From NCBI GenBank assembly GCA_016714905.1, contig JADKBW010000007.1, positions 124,001 through 188,000 on the forward strand: DNA of 64,000 nucleotides, written 5' to 3'. The DNA is from Flavobacterium sp. (GTDB lineage: Bacteria; Bacteroidota; Bacteroidia; Flavobacteriales; Flavobacteriaceae). Below, piece after piece: positions 56,488 through 64,000 of this stretch; position 1 is the first letter of the stretch; each line of letters begins with the position of its first letter. The translations under genes and the position numbers were made by a program. The notes below the pieces were generated by a model. It was not told where the DNA came from. It ran no database searches and saw only the letters and a list, made by a program, of their open reading frames with translations.

Positions 56488-57912
56488 ATGAAAAAAATAG
56501 TTTTAATTTTATTTTTGGCACTTTCGTTTTCCCTCTATGGACAGCAAATTCAATGGGCAAATAAGCTCATCAAGTACTCGTCTGACTTGGGTGGAAAGCA
56601 ATACGGAATCAAACGAATTCTCGGCAAACCCGATGTTTTTCCACAAGCCGGAAATTCACCCAATGCGTGGAATCCGAAAAATGCACTCGACGGTTATGAA
56701 ATCGTTGAAGTTGGATTTGAAAAACCGCAAAGCGTAAAGCAAATCGCCGTATTTGAAAACCTCAATGCAGGTTGCGTCGTAAAGATTAGCGTGGATACCG
56801 GCGATGGAAAATACAAAACAGTTTGGACAAGAATAAGAGATTATCGAACACCCACATTTAAAGCAACAATTCCTGCCGATCACGCTTATTACTTTAAACG
56901 AAAAAGACGCAAGATTCAAGAAGCTCCAGACGTGTTTAATCCTGGTGTTGAACGTGCTGTTTTAGAATCGGTCGTGAATAATGTAGTCGCTGTTAAAGTG
57001 GAGTTTAATTTTGCGCTACTGCCTGGTCAAAAACAAGTTGACGCTATTGGAATCTCAGATTCTGACGTGCCGATCGATGCAAAGATTAATGTTGGAACTG
57101 AATTCAAAAACATAACAGCAGAAAAATTCCCAACATTAGATTCGTTCCAAGTCTTAAGTCTTGTAGTGGCTCCTGGCGGTGAAAAAATACTCTTTACACA
57201 ACAATCGGAGGAAAAGGAATTGGTCTATTCTTGCCAGAAGGAATCAGGTGCGTTATGGTCAATTCCCAAATTAGAATCTTCACTAAGCGAAAATGACCTT
57301 CATAACTATGTGGATTTTATCAAAAATGATCTGATCGTAAAAGGAGGAGGCGTCTACAAAAATGCTTCTGGCGAAACAGGATATCAATTTTTTAATCTTG
57401 AAAATGGTAATTACCAACCCAAAGACCAACTGAAGATTACGGCGTATGCCAATTACGGCGATGCGGCTTTTCTTACCGCAACAACAGATTTAAAAACAGT
57501 CATATTAGCGATAGAGTCCGATTTTACGCAAGGCGGCACCGATTTTTATTTTACGAATAGGAAAGAAGACGGCACTTATGGCTTGCTCCAAAACATGGGG
57601 AAAATGATCAATTCTGCGGATGATGACATTTCTCCTCAATTGTTGTCGGACGGCAAAACTCTTTTGTTCAGCTCCAACGGATTTAGTAGTTTTGGAGGTT
57701 ATGATATTTATGTGAGTTATCGTTTGGATGATAGTTGGAAAAATTGGTCGGAACCCATCAACGTAGGAAGTGGCATTAATTCGGCAGGATATGACGGTGC
57801 GCCATACTATGACGAAACCAATGAGGTGCTCTATTTTGTGACTGACGTCGATGGAAAATCAGCAGTTCATTTGGCTAGAGTTCCAAAACAAACATTGATG
57901 AATAGAAAGTAA
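56488..57912 (+). CDS. Exported PD40/WD40-like beta-propeller protein
   Basis: About 474 residues from the ATG at 56488 (MKKIVLILFLALSFSLYGQ signal peptide). PD40 units are visible: ISPQLLSDGKTLLFSSNGFS, then GYDIYVSYRL and YDGAPYYDETNEVLYFVTDV. Its first third resembles a discoidin-like or sugar-binding beta domain (YEIVEVGFEKPQSVKQIAVF). No T9SS sorting domain. In the same run as the PQQ-like gene and the small membrane protein downstream. Confidence 0.75.
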   Translation: MKKIVLILFLALSFSLYGQQIQWANKLIKYSSDLGGKQYGIKRILGKPDVFPQAGNSPNAWNPKNALDGYEIVEVGFEKPQSVKQIAVFENLNAGCVVKISVDTGDGKYKTVWTRIRDYRTPTFKATIPADHAYYFKRKRRKIQEAPDVFNPGVERAVLESVVNNVVAVKVEFNFALLPGQKQVDAIGISDSDVPIDAKINVGTEFKNITAEKFPTLDSFQVLSLVVAPGGEKILFTQQSEEKELVYSCQKESGALWSIPKLESSLSENDLHNYVDFIKNDLIVKGGGVYKNASGETGYQFFNLENGNYQPKDQLKITAYANYGDAAFLTATTDLKTVILAIESDFTQGGTDFYFTNRKEDGTYGLLQNMGKMINSADDDISPQLLSDGKTLLFSSNGFSSFGGYDIYVSYRLDDSWKNWSEPINVGSGINSAGYDGAPYYDETNEVLYFVTDVDGKSAVHLARVPKQTLMNRK

Positions 57913-57934
57913 GTTTAATGTAAAGTCGAGTGCT

Positions 57935-58219
57935 ATGATAGTAAGTCTCTGTTTTTGTATTCTTGTCTTGCTCGCAATTGTTGTGCGATTGCTGATGAAG
58001 TTCCGTCGACAACAAAAAGTCTTTCAAAGCAAAATCAAATCAATGCAAGATACTATCGTCGAAATATCGCGGAAGCATATTGAATATCAAGAAAGATTGC
58101 AGCTCGCGGATGAACTTGACCAAAGTCTCAAATCGATTAAAGCCAACCTAAGCACTTCTATTTTCGACCTTAATTTTGAACTCATGGAAACCCTTTCTAA
58201 AAACAACTTGCTCAAATGA
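57935..58219 (+). CDS. Small membrane-anchored coiled-coil protein
   Basis: 94 residues: one N-terminal membrane helix (about 2-21, IVSLCFCILVLLAIVVRLLM) and a charged helical tail with heptad character (FRRQQKVFQSKIKSMQDTIV). No family recognised. It begins 23 nt after the propeller gene and precedes the first histidine kinase by 67 nt. Confidence 0.6.
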   Translation: MIVSLCFCILVLLAIVVRLLMKFRRQQKVFQSKIKSMQDTIVEISRKHIEYQERLQLADELDQSLKSIKANLSTSIFDLNFELMETLSKNNLLK

Positions 58220-58286
58220 AGTTAATCGACTTCTTGTGTTTTGAAGTGTACCCTTTTTTTGTATTTTTAGAAAGTAAATCTTAGAT

Positions 58287-60224
58287 ATGAAAAAATTTGT
58301 GCTCTTGTTTGGTATCACTTTACTTCTTTTTGCTTGTCATTCAAAGCAAGAGGCGCCAGCAAATAATAAGACGGCAAATCAAATCAAGATTATCAAATGG
58401 TATAAAAATATCAGTTATATATCGAATACGCATCCTGATTCTATTGCTTTTTATGCCGACCTGATAGAAAAATTGGCCGAACACGAATCGAATATTTATA
58501 AGTCGATGGCGTATACGGTGCGAGGGGTTTATTACCAAAATAGTTCCTCCTACGAATTGTCCAAAAGAGCGTTCGAAAAATCTATTGCCTTAATTGCCGA
58601 CTCTAAATATGACACCATTCAAGCTAAGGCGTACATCGGTTTGGGGAATTACTACAAAAACACTGGTGATTATCCCAAAGGTTTTGAGTGCTTGTATAAG
58701 GCGCTAAAAATATATGAGAAGAAAAAAAACAAGTTTGGTATTTCGAGTGCACAAGGTTGTATCGCTCAAATTTACCTTCAAAAAAATGATCTCGACGCTG
58801 CAAAGGAAACTCTAAAAGTGGCCTTGGCGGTTTTGGGAGAAGATAAAGACAATCATATCTATCTCATTTCATCACATACTTTGGCCAATGTATATGGCAT
58901 GTCTGGAAATTTTGAACGCGCTTTAGCCATTGATGAGGAATGTTTAGCCATTGCTAACAAACTGAAATCACCTCGGAATAAAGTGATGTTCCTCGACAAT
59001 AAAGCCAATTGTTTTATGTATTCGAATCAACTAGACAGTGCTGCCTATTATTTTCAGGAGTGTCTAAAAATTGATAGGCAAGTAGGCGAAAGAAAACAAA
59101 TTGCGGATACATACACCAATTTAGGAAACCTAGCCATTTTTCAAAAAGATTATGCTGCGGCGGAAAAACATTTGAACACTAGTATTTCTTTGTTAAAAGA
59201 ATTAAATCAAAAACCTAATCTTATTAATGCCTACGAAATTTTAGTCGATTTATACCAGCGAGAAGGTAAATTAAAAGAAGCACTCGCTGCCGAATTTGAA
59301 AAAGAAAATACCTATCAAGCCGTCATTTCGGAAAAGAAAGAGGCTGCTTTGGCGGAATTCAAAATTCTTTACGAAACCCAAAAGAAAGAGCAACAATTGG
59401 CAGAAAGCAAAGTGTTGTTGTTGCAAAATGAAGCAAAAACAAGACGTACTAATTACGTACTCATCGCACTGTCTATTGTTGTGTTTTTCGTCGCGTTGGT
59501 TGGTTATTTGTTGTATCGTCAGCAAAAAGCAAAAGTGGAACAAAAGGAAAAAGAATTCGAGCTAAAATCAGCAATTGCTTTAATAGAAAAACAAAACGAA
59601 TTGCAAGAACAGCGATTAAGTATTTCGAGAGATTTGCATGATAATATCGGGGCACAACTCACTTTTATTATTTCATCGGTCGATAATATTAAATACGCGT
59701 TTGAAATACAAAATGAAAAGCTCGATAGCAAATTGCAAAACATCAGCAACTTCACAAAATCAACCATAATTGAACTTCGTGATACGATTTGGGCAATGAA
59801 TTCTGATGAAATTACATTTGAAGATTTGCGTTCTAGAATCCTAAACTTTATTGAAAAGGCAAAAACGGCCAAGGAAGATGTCGATTTTCAATTTACAATT
59901 GACGACAATTTGAATCAACTGAGACTAAATTCGGTCTTTGGAATGAATATTTATCGCGTGATTCAAGAAGCTGTAAACAATGCCCTAAAATACAGTAACG
60001 CTAAACAAATTGAAATCTTAGTTTACAAAGTTGAAAACAATTTGGCGGTTAAAATTTCCGATAATGGCGTTGGTTTCGATCTCGAAAATACTGTAAAAGG
60101 AAACGGCATTATGAATATGGAGAAACGAATAGAAAGTATCGGTGGAATCATAAGCATCGATTCTAAAGTCAATGAAGGGACAATTGTATCTTTCTTAATT
60201 CCTGATAATACCGTGGAAAAATGA
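58287..60224 (+). CDS. TPR-sensor histidine kinase 1 (HisKA_3-like, lipoprotein signal)
   Basis: 645 residues. A lipobox-like start (LLLFACHSK), several TPR units (for example QAKAYIGLGNYYKNTGDYPK, YTNLGNLAIFQKDYAAAEKH), one membrane helix (about 392-411), and a cytoplasmic kinase domain. The phospho-accepting His is H451 in RDLHDNIGAQLTF; N box QEAVNNALKYSN and G1 DNGVGFDLE follow. The next kinase gene overlaps it by 4 bp (ATGA) and is 70-80% similar in the kinase half by eye. Probably senses an external or periplasmic protein signal. Confidence 0.9.
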   Translation: MKKFVLLFGITLLLFACHSKQEAPANNKTANQIKIIKWYKNISYISNTHPDSIAFYADLIEKLAEHESNIYKSMAYTVRGVYYQNSSSYELSKRAFEKSIALIADSKYDTIQAKAYIGLGNYYKNTGDYPKGFECLYKALKIYEKKKNKFGISSAQGCIAQIYLQKNDLDAAKETLKVALAVLGEDKDNHIYLISSHTLANVYGMSGNFERALAIDEECLAIANKLKSPRNKVMFLDNKANCFMYSNQLDSAAYYFQECLKIDRQVGERKQIADTYTNLGNLAIFQKDYAAAEKHLNTSISLLKELNQKPNLINAYEILVDLYQREGKLKEALAAEFEKENTYQAVISEKKEAALAEFKILYETQKKEQQLAESKVLLLQNEAKTRRTNYVLIALSIVVFFVALVGYLLYRQQKAKVEQKEKEFELKSAIALIEKQNELQEQRLSISRDLHDNIGAQLTFIISSVDNIKYAFEIQNEKLDSKLQNISNFTKSTIIELRDTIWAMNSDEITFEDLRSRILNFIEKAKTAKEDVDFQFTIDDNLNQLRLNSVFGMNIYRVIQEAVNNALKYSNAKQIEILVYKVENNLAVKISDNGVGFDLENTVKGNGIMNMEKRIESIGGIISIDSKVNEGTIVSFLIPDNTVEK

Positions 60225-61972
60225 TCAAAAGTCTCGTTAAAGCACTACTTTTTTCATTCGCTTTGTTTTCAAATGCACAGCAAAAAGCAACAATAGATTC
60301 GCTGAACAAATTGCCATTTGCAACAAAAATTGAAAATGCCGCGAATTTGGATGACGATTTCCTAAAAAATGCTGAAGACGCGCACAAATTAAAGTACATT
60401 TTGGGCGAAGCGGAAAGCTACAGTAACTTAAGTCTCGTTTATTATTTCCAAGGCAAATATGAAAAGGATTTGCAATATGCGCTCAAGGCTATTGAATTAT
60501 TCTCGAAAATAAATGCTCAAGAAAAAATCGCGCTAGAGTACGGTGAAGTTGGCTATCGAATGAAAACCCGCAATATCAAAAAGGCGCAAGAGTTTATGCG
60601 GAAAGGGAAAGCTATCGCCGAGCAAAATCGCTTTCAAAAACCACTGTTGAGCATTTACAATAATTATGGAGTTTTAAAGGAAATGCAACAAGAATACGAT
60701 TCTGCATTATATTTCTACAGTAAAGGACTTCGGATGAAGGAACAAATAAATGACAGCGTGGGCATTCCGTATAGTCTGAACAATATCGCAGGGTTATATG
60801 TTATTCTGAAGAAATTTGATGAAGCAAAAGTGCTTTATGACAAGGCAATAGCAATGAGAATTCAGCGGCATGACCAAAGTGGAATAGCGGAAAATTATGC
60901 GTACTACGGCGACTTATATGCGGCACAAAATCAGAATGAAAAAGCAATTTTATGGTATGAGAAAGCACTGAAAAATGCAATTAAATTCAGATATACCGAC
61001 TTAATTCAGTTTTGCTACAACAAAATTGCCGAGAATTATGAGGTCTTAAATAATACTAGTGAAGCACTAAAAAATTATAAATTATACTTGCAGTATCGGG
61101 ATAGCTTGTTGAATAAAGAAACCAATGCAAAAATCTCCGAATTAGAAGTCAAATACGAAACCAAAGAAAAAGAAAAACTTTTGCTTCAAAAGGAAGTTGA
61201 ATCGCAAAAACAAAAGTACTTAATAATTGCGCTTGCTGTTTTTGCATTTTTCATCTCCTTAGTTGGGTACTTGATTTACCGCCAACAAAAACTAAAAAAC
61301 AGACAGCAAGTACAAGAGTTTCAATTGAAATCCGCAATTGTACAAATAGAAAATCAAAACCAATTACAAGAACAACGTTTGAGCATTTCTCGGGATTTGC
61401 ACGATAATATTGGCGCACAGCTTACTTTTATTATTTCCTCGGTTGATAATATCAGATACGCTTTTGATATTCAAAATGAAAAATTAGACCACAAACTTCA
61501 AAACATCAGCAACTTCGCAAAAGCAACAATTATAGAATTGCGCGATACGATTTGGGCAATGAATTCGAATGAAATTACATTTGAAGATTTGCAAATCCGA
61601 GTCTTAAACTTCCTCGAAAAGGCAAAAGCAGCAAAGGAGGAAATCGACTTTAAGTTTACAATCGATAAGAATCTTTATGATTTGAAACTCAATGCCGTAT
61701 TTGGAATGAATGTTTATCGTGTCATGCAGGAAGCCATCAACAACGCTCTGAAATACGCCAATCCGAATCAAATTGCAATTGATGTCACTAAAATTGACGG
61801 TAAAGTAAGTGTAAAGATAATTGACAATGGCGTTGGTTTCGATTTGAAAACTATAGAAAAAGGCAACGGATTAAATAACATGCAAAAACGTATCGAAGGT
61901 ATTGGCGGTGTTTTTTCAATGCAATCTGAAGTGGGAAGAGGTACAACAATTTCGATACTTTTATCAATTTAA
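60221..61972 (+). CDS. TPR-sensor histidine kinase 2 (HisKA_3-like)
   Basis: 583 residues, tandem paralogue of the previous gene. Signal peptide (SNAQQKAT), fewer TPR units (YNNYGVLKEMQQEYDSALYF, YGDLYAAQNQNEKAILWYEK), one membrane helix (about 335-353), and the same kinase core with H394 in RDLHDNIGAQLTF, QEAINNALKYAN and DNGVGFDLK. The start overlaps the previous stop by 4 bp. The response regulator gene follows 12 nt later. Two sensors thus feed one regulator. Confidence 0.9.
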   Translation: MIKSLVKALLFSFALFSNAQQKATIDSLNKLPFATKIENAANLDDDFLKNAEDAHKLKYILGEAESYSNLSLVYYFQGKYEKDLQYALKAIELFSKINAQEKIALEYGEVGYRMKTRNIKKAQEFMRKGKAIAEQNRFQKPLLSIYNNYGVLKEMQQEYDSALYFYSKGLRMKEQINDSVGIPYSLNNIAGLYVILKKFDEAKVLYDKAIAMRIQRHDQSGIAENYAYYGDLYAAQNQNEKAILWYEKALKNAIKFRYTDLIQFCYNKIAENYEVLNNTSEALKNYKLYLQYRDSLLNKETNAKISELEVKYETKEKEKLLLQKEVESQKQKYLIIALAVFAFFISLVGYLIYRQQKLKNRQQVQEFQLKSAIVQIENQNQLQEQRLSISRDLHDNIGAQLTFIISSVDNIRYAFDIQNEKLDHKLQNISNFAKATIIELRDTIWAMNSNEITFEDLQIRVLNFLEKAKAAKEEIDFKFTIDKNLYDLKLNAVFGMNVYRVMQEAINNALKYANPNQIAIDVTKIDGKVSVKIIDNGVGFDLKTIEKGNGLNNMQKRIEGIGGVFSMQSEVGRGTTISILLSI

Positions 61973-61983
61973 TAAAAGCAACT

Positions 61984-62631
61984 ATGATCAAAATAGCCAT
62001 CGTCGACGATAACTCATTTTTAATCAAAACGGTAGAAGAAAAACTGTCCTTTTTTGACGATTTTAGTGTAAAAATTGCCGCAGACAACGGACAAAGTCTC
62101 CTCGATAAACTAGAGAAAAATCATAACGTAGATTTGATATTAATGGATATCGAAATGCCCGTGATGAACGGAATTGAAGCGACGCAAATCGTAAAACAAC
62201 GTTATCCGCAAATCAAGATTATCATGTTGACCGTGTTTGACAATGACGAAAATATTTTCAAATCAATCAAGGCGGGCGCCGATGGTTATTTGCTGAAAGA
62301 AGTCAATGCCAAAGATCTTCATCAAGGCATACTTGAAACACTCAATGGCGGCGCGACCATGACACCTTCAATTGCGCTAAAGACACTGAAACTTTTTCGA
62401 AATCCAATCGATTTCGAGAATGTAAATGACGAGGAAGAAATACAATTGACGGCCAGAGAAGTCGAGGTGCTGGAACAATTGAGCAAAGGCCTGAAATACC
62501 AACACATCGCCGAAAATTTGTTCCTTTCTGTCGGCACCATTCGCAAACATGTGGAAAACATTTACACCAAATTGCAGGTGCACAATAAATTAGAAGCTAT
62601 TCAAAAAGCAAAGAATAACAAACTTATTTAG
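61984..62631 (+). CDS. LuxR-family (NarL-type) response regulator
   Basis: 215 residues. Receiver domain with phospho-acceptor D55 in LILMDIEMPVMNG, the conserved D8-D9 pair (IVDDN) and the switch Thr/Lys region (MLTVFD, GYLLKEVNAKD). The C-terminal LuxR HTH runs from about residue 148 (LTAREVEVLEQLSKGLKYQH, then VGTIRKHVENIYTKLQV). It is a transcription factor controlled by the two upstream kinases. Its targets may carry the TACGTA-type site seen at 53031 and 62639. Confidence 0.93.
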   Translation: MIKIAIVDDNSFLIKTVEEKLSFFDDFSVKIAADNGQSLLDKLEKNHNVDLILMDIEMPVMNGIEATQIVKQRYPQIKIIMLTVFDNDENIFKSIKAGADGYLLKEVNAKDLHQGILETLNGGATMTPSIALKTLKLFRNPIDFENVNDEEEIQLTAREVEVLEQLSKGLKYQHIAENLFLSVGTIRKHVENIYTKLQVHNKLEAIQKAKNNKLI

Positions 62632-62638
62632 AAAAAAT

Positions 62639-62656
62639 ACGTAGTTTTTCGTATTG
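62639..62656 (+). promoter_or_regulatory. TACGTA-type element upstream of the delta-60 gene
   Basis: ACGTAGTTTTTCGTATTG, 8 nt after the response regulator stop and 53 nt before the next ATG. It differs at three positions from the element at 53031-53048. Confidence 0.4.
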
Positions 62657-62709
62657 CCCTTTTCGTGCGTAGGATTTAGTTTTATCGAATATTTTAAAAC
62701 TGCGATTCT

Positions 62710-64000
62710 ATGAAAACAAAAATTACATTTACTCTTGCTTTTTTTTGCCATGTTTTTTTTCTCTACGCTCAATATGGAATGCTAGATGCGACCTTTGATG
62801 GAGACGGAAAGAAAGTAATCAGTTTTGCAACACCAAATGATTACGGTGAGTTTGTATTAATTCAAGCAGACTCAAAAATTATTGTTGGTGGTCGTTCGTC
62901 ATTGACCGGGGGCAATCTTTCATTTTCTTTGGCAAGATTAAATCCTGATGGTAGTTTCGACAATACTTTTGGAACGCAGGGAATGGTGACCACCAGCTAT
63001 GGTACCGACGGATTTGAAGCGCTTTCAGGCGCACTTCAAACAGATGGAAAAATACTGGTTGTTGGTAATGCATTTACAAATATCAATCTGGGTTACTCAC
63101 AAGTGGCAATCGTACGCTATAATTCTGACGGATCTCTAGACGCAACTTTTGATTCAGATGGTATGGTATTTACCCAAATCACAGATTCAAATGAAGATTT
63201 TGTCAAAAGAGTGCGCGTACAACCTGACGGGAAAATAGTAGTAGGAGTTCAGTCTAGAATTAATTTTGATAGAGAATTTGTATTGACGCGCTACAACGCA
63301 AATGGGGCTTTAGATGTTGAATTTGGCACAAACGGAATAGTAAGAACAATATTACCAAATACTAATGAAGCGATATATGACCTTGCATTGCAGGATGACG
63401 GTAAAATTCTAGCAGTAGGAACAATAAGCGGTAGTTCAAATGATGACTTGGCAGTTTTCAGATATAACACCGACGGAAGCATGGATACTTCATTCGCGTC
63501 AAATGGAATGTTTACTTATGATTTCGCCAATGCTCATAATTATGTGTTTGGCGTTGGACTTACTTCTGATTCAAAAATTATACTAGTTGGTAGGTACCAA
63601 AATGGGGCAATTTCAAGCCCATTTGTTTGCAAACTTAATGCAAACGGCACTTTTGACGACTCATTTGCCACAAACGGAATGCTCATTCAAACTACTGATG
63701 AAATGCCAAATGATGTCATAATTCAAGAAGATGATAGGATACTGGTGGTAGGAACGTCAAACTCGAATTTTGGAATTTGGAAACTCAATTCAAATGGAAC
63801 ATTTGACACCACTTTTGGACTAAACGGAAAAGTAGAAACCACAGTGACGTCAACCTATGCTATCGGAAATAGGGGCGCATTGCAGCCCGATGGTAAATTG
63901 GTGGTCGTAGGCAGTGTTTACGGTAATCCTTTTATGAAGTACGGTGTGGTTCGATATACAAACGACAATCCTTTACTTGTTAATGAATTCGAGAACGCAC
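62710..64000 (+). CDS. Delta-60 repeat surface protein, 3' truncated by window edge
   Basis: Open from the ATG at 62710 to the right edge (430 codons). Signal peptide (VFFLYAQYG, cleavage near residue 22) and about eight delta-60 repeats of the form LNPDGSFDNTFGTQGMV / QTDGKILVVGNAFTN. The last visible residues LVNEFENA resemble the start of a T9SS C-terminal region, so export by T9SS is likely though the sorting domain itself is beyond the window. It lies directly after the two-component regulator and carries a candidate binding site. Probably a large cell-surface or adhesin-like protein. Confidence 0.8.
   Translation, partial: MKTKITFTLAFFCHVFFLYAQYGMLDATFDGDGKKVISFATPNDYGEFVLIQADSKIIVGGRSSLTGGNLSFSLARLNPDGSFDNTFGTQGMVTTSYGTDGFEALSGALQTDGKILVVGNAFTNINLGYSQVAIVRYNSDGSLDATFDSDGMVFTQITDSNEDFVKRVRVQPDGKIVVGVQSRINFDREFVLTRYNANGALDVEFGTNGIVRTILPNTNEAIYDLALQDDGKILAVGTISGSSNDDLAVFRYNTDGSMDTSFASNGMFTYDFANAHNYVFGVGLTSDSKIILVGRYQNGAISSPFVCKLNANGTFDDSFATNGMLIQTTDEMPNDVIIQEDDRILVVGTSNSNFGIWKLNSNGTFDTTFGLNGKVETTVTSTYAIGNRGALQPDGKLVVVGSVYGNPFMKYGVVRYTNDNPLLVNEFENA

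Overview
The window looks like a chromosomal segment of a low-GC Flavobacteriaceae bacterium, most like Flavobacterium. The grounds are the gldK-gldL-gldM-gldN gliding and type IX secretion (T9SS) cluster, several T9SS-type C-terminal sorting domains, TonB-linked outer-membrane receptors, SPII lipoproteins, TAnnTTTG-type (Bacteroidota) promoters, and flavobacterial families such as HYC_CC_PP, DUF2490, DUF983, GSCFA and DUF6252-like proteins. No prophage, insertion sequence, integrase, CRISPR array or rRNA was seen. It is mostly core chromosome, with a more variable stretch from about 46.8 to 64 kb.

Layout. 0-2.1 kb: a truncated Mrr-like nuclease and an MBL-fold RNase-like gene. 2.1-5.7 kb: a probable copper or heavy-metal cluster (HYC_CC_PP protein, TonB receptor, HMA protein, DUF2490 protein). 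5.9-13.5 kb: dedA, then on the minus strand miaB, a sigma-54 activator, lptE, a TPR-like gene, secG, groS and groL (listed in transcription order). 13.8-22.4 kb: topA, an arginase-fold protein whose metal ligands are lost, then gldKLMN. 22.4-28.5 kb: FAD oxidoreductase, DUF983, ABC-F ATPase, DUF4345, an acyltransferase-like protein, pterin dehydratase and DUF1761. 28.7-30.5 kb: two tandem plant-type LRR proteins. 30.7-36.0 kb: initiator tRNA-fMet, era, a membrane protein, a T9SS-exported nuclease and der. 36.1-43.8 kb: a TonB-type receptor, a secreted esterase, the TPM/TPM/LemA trio, a MerR regulator and an M23 peptidase. 44.1-46.8 kb: alaS. 46.9-54.2 kb: a cluster of related modular lipoproteins with an M23 peptidase and a GSCFA protein. 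54.2-64 kb: exported beta-propeller proteins, two tandem TPR histidine kinases sharing one LuxR-type response regulator, and the start of a large delta-60 repeat protein.

How the parts fit. GldKLMN form the T9SS motor and outer-membrane ring; at least three gene products here (nuclease, esterase, M23 peptidase) carry C-terminal domains of the kind this system exports. The TPR kinases and their regulator probably control surface or secreted proteins: a closely similar TACGTA-type sequence lies 53-61 nt before both the delta-60 gene and a lipoprotein gene. A separate two-box ATCGA element is shared by the gldK and first LRR upstream regions.

Two caveats or opportunities stand out. First, ten genes carry single-base indels or in-frame TGA codons, often in A/T homopolymers and twice as compensating pairs. 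They include alaS and lptE, which should be essential, so sequencing or assembly error is the leading explanation. Second, at least four intergenic regions carry a dispersed inverted-repeat element whose stem sequence differs between copies while pairing is kept. This is the best candidate in the window for an undescribed structured element.
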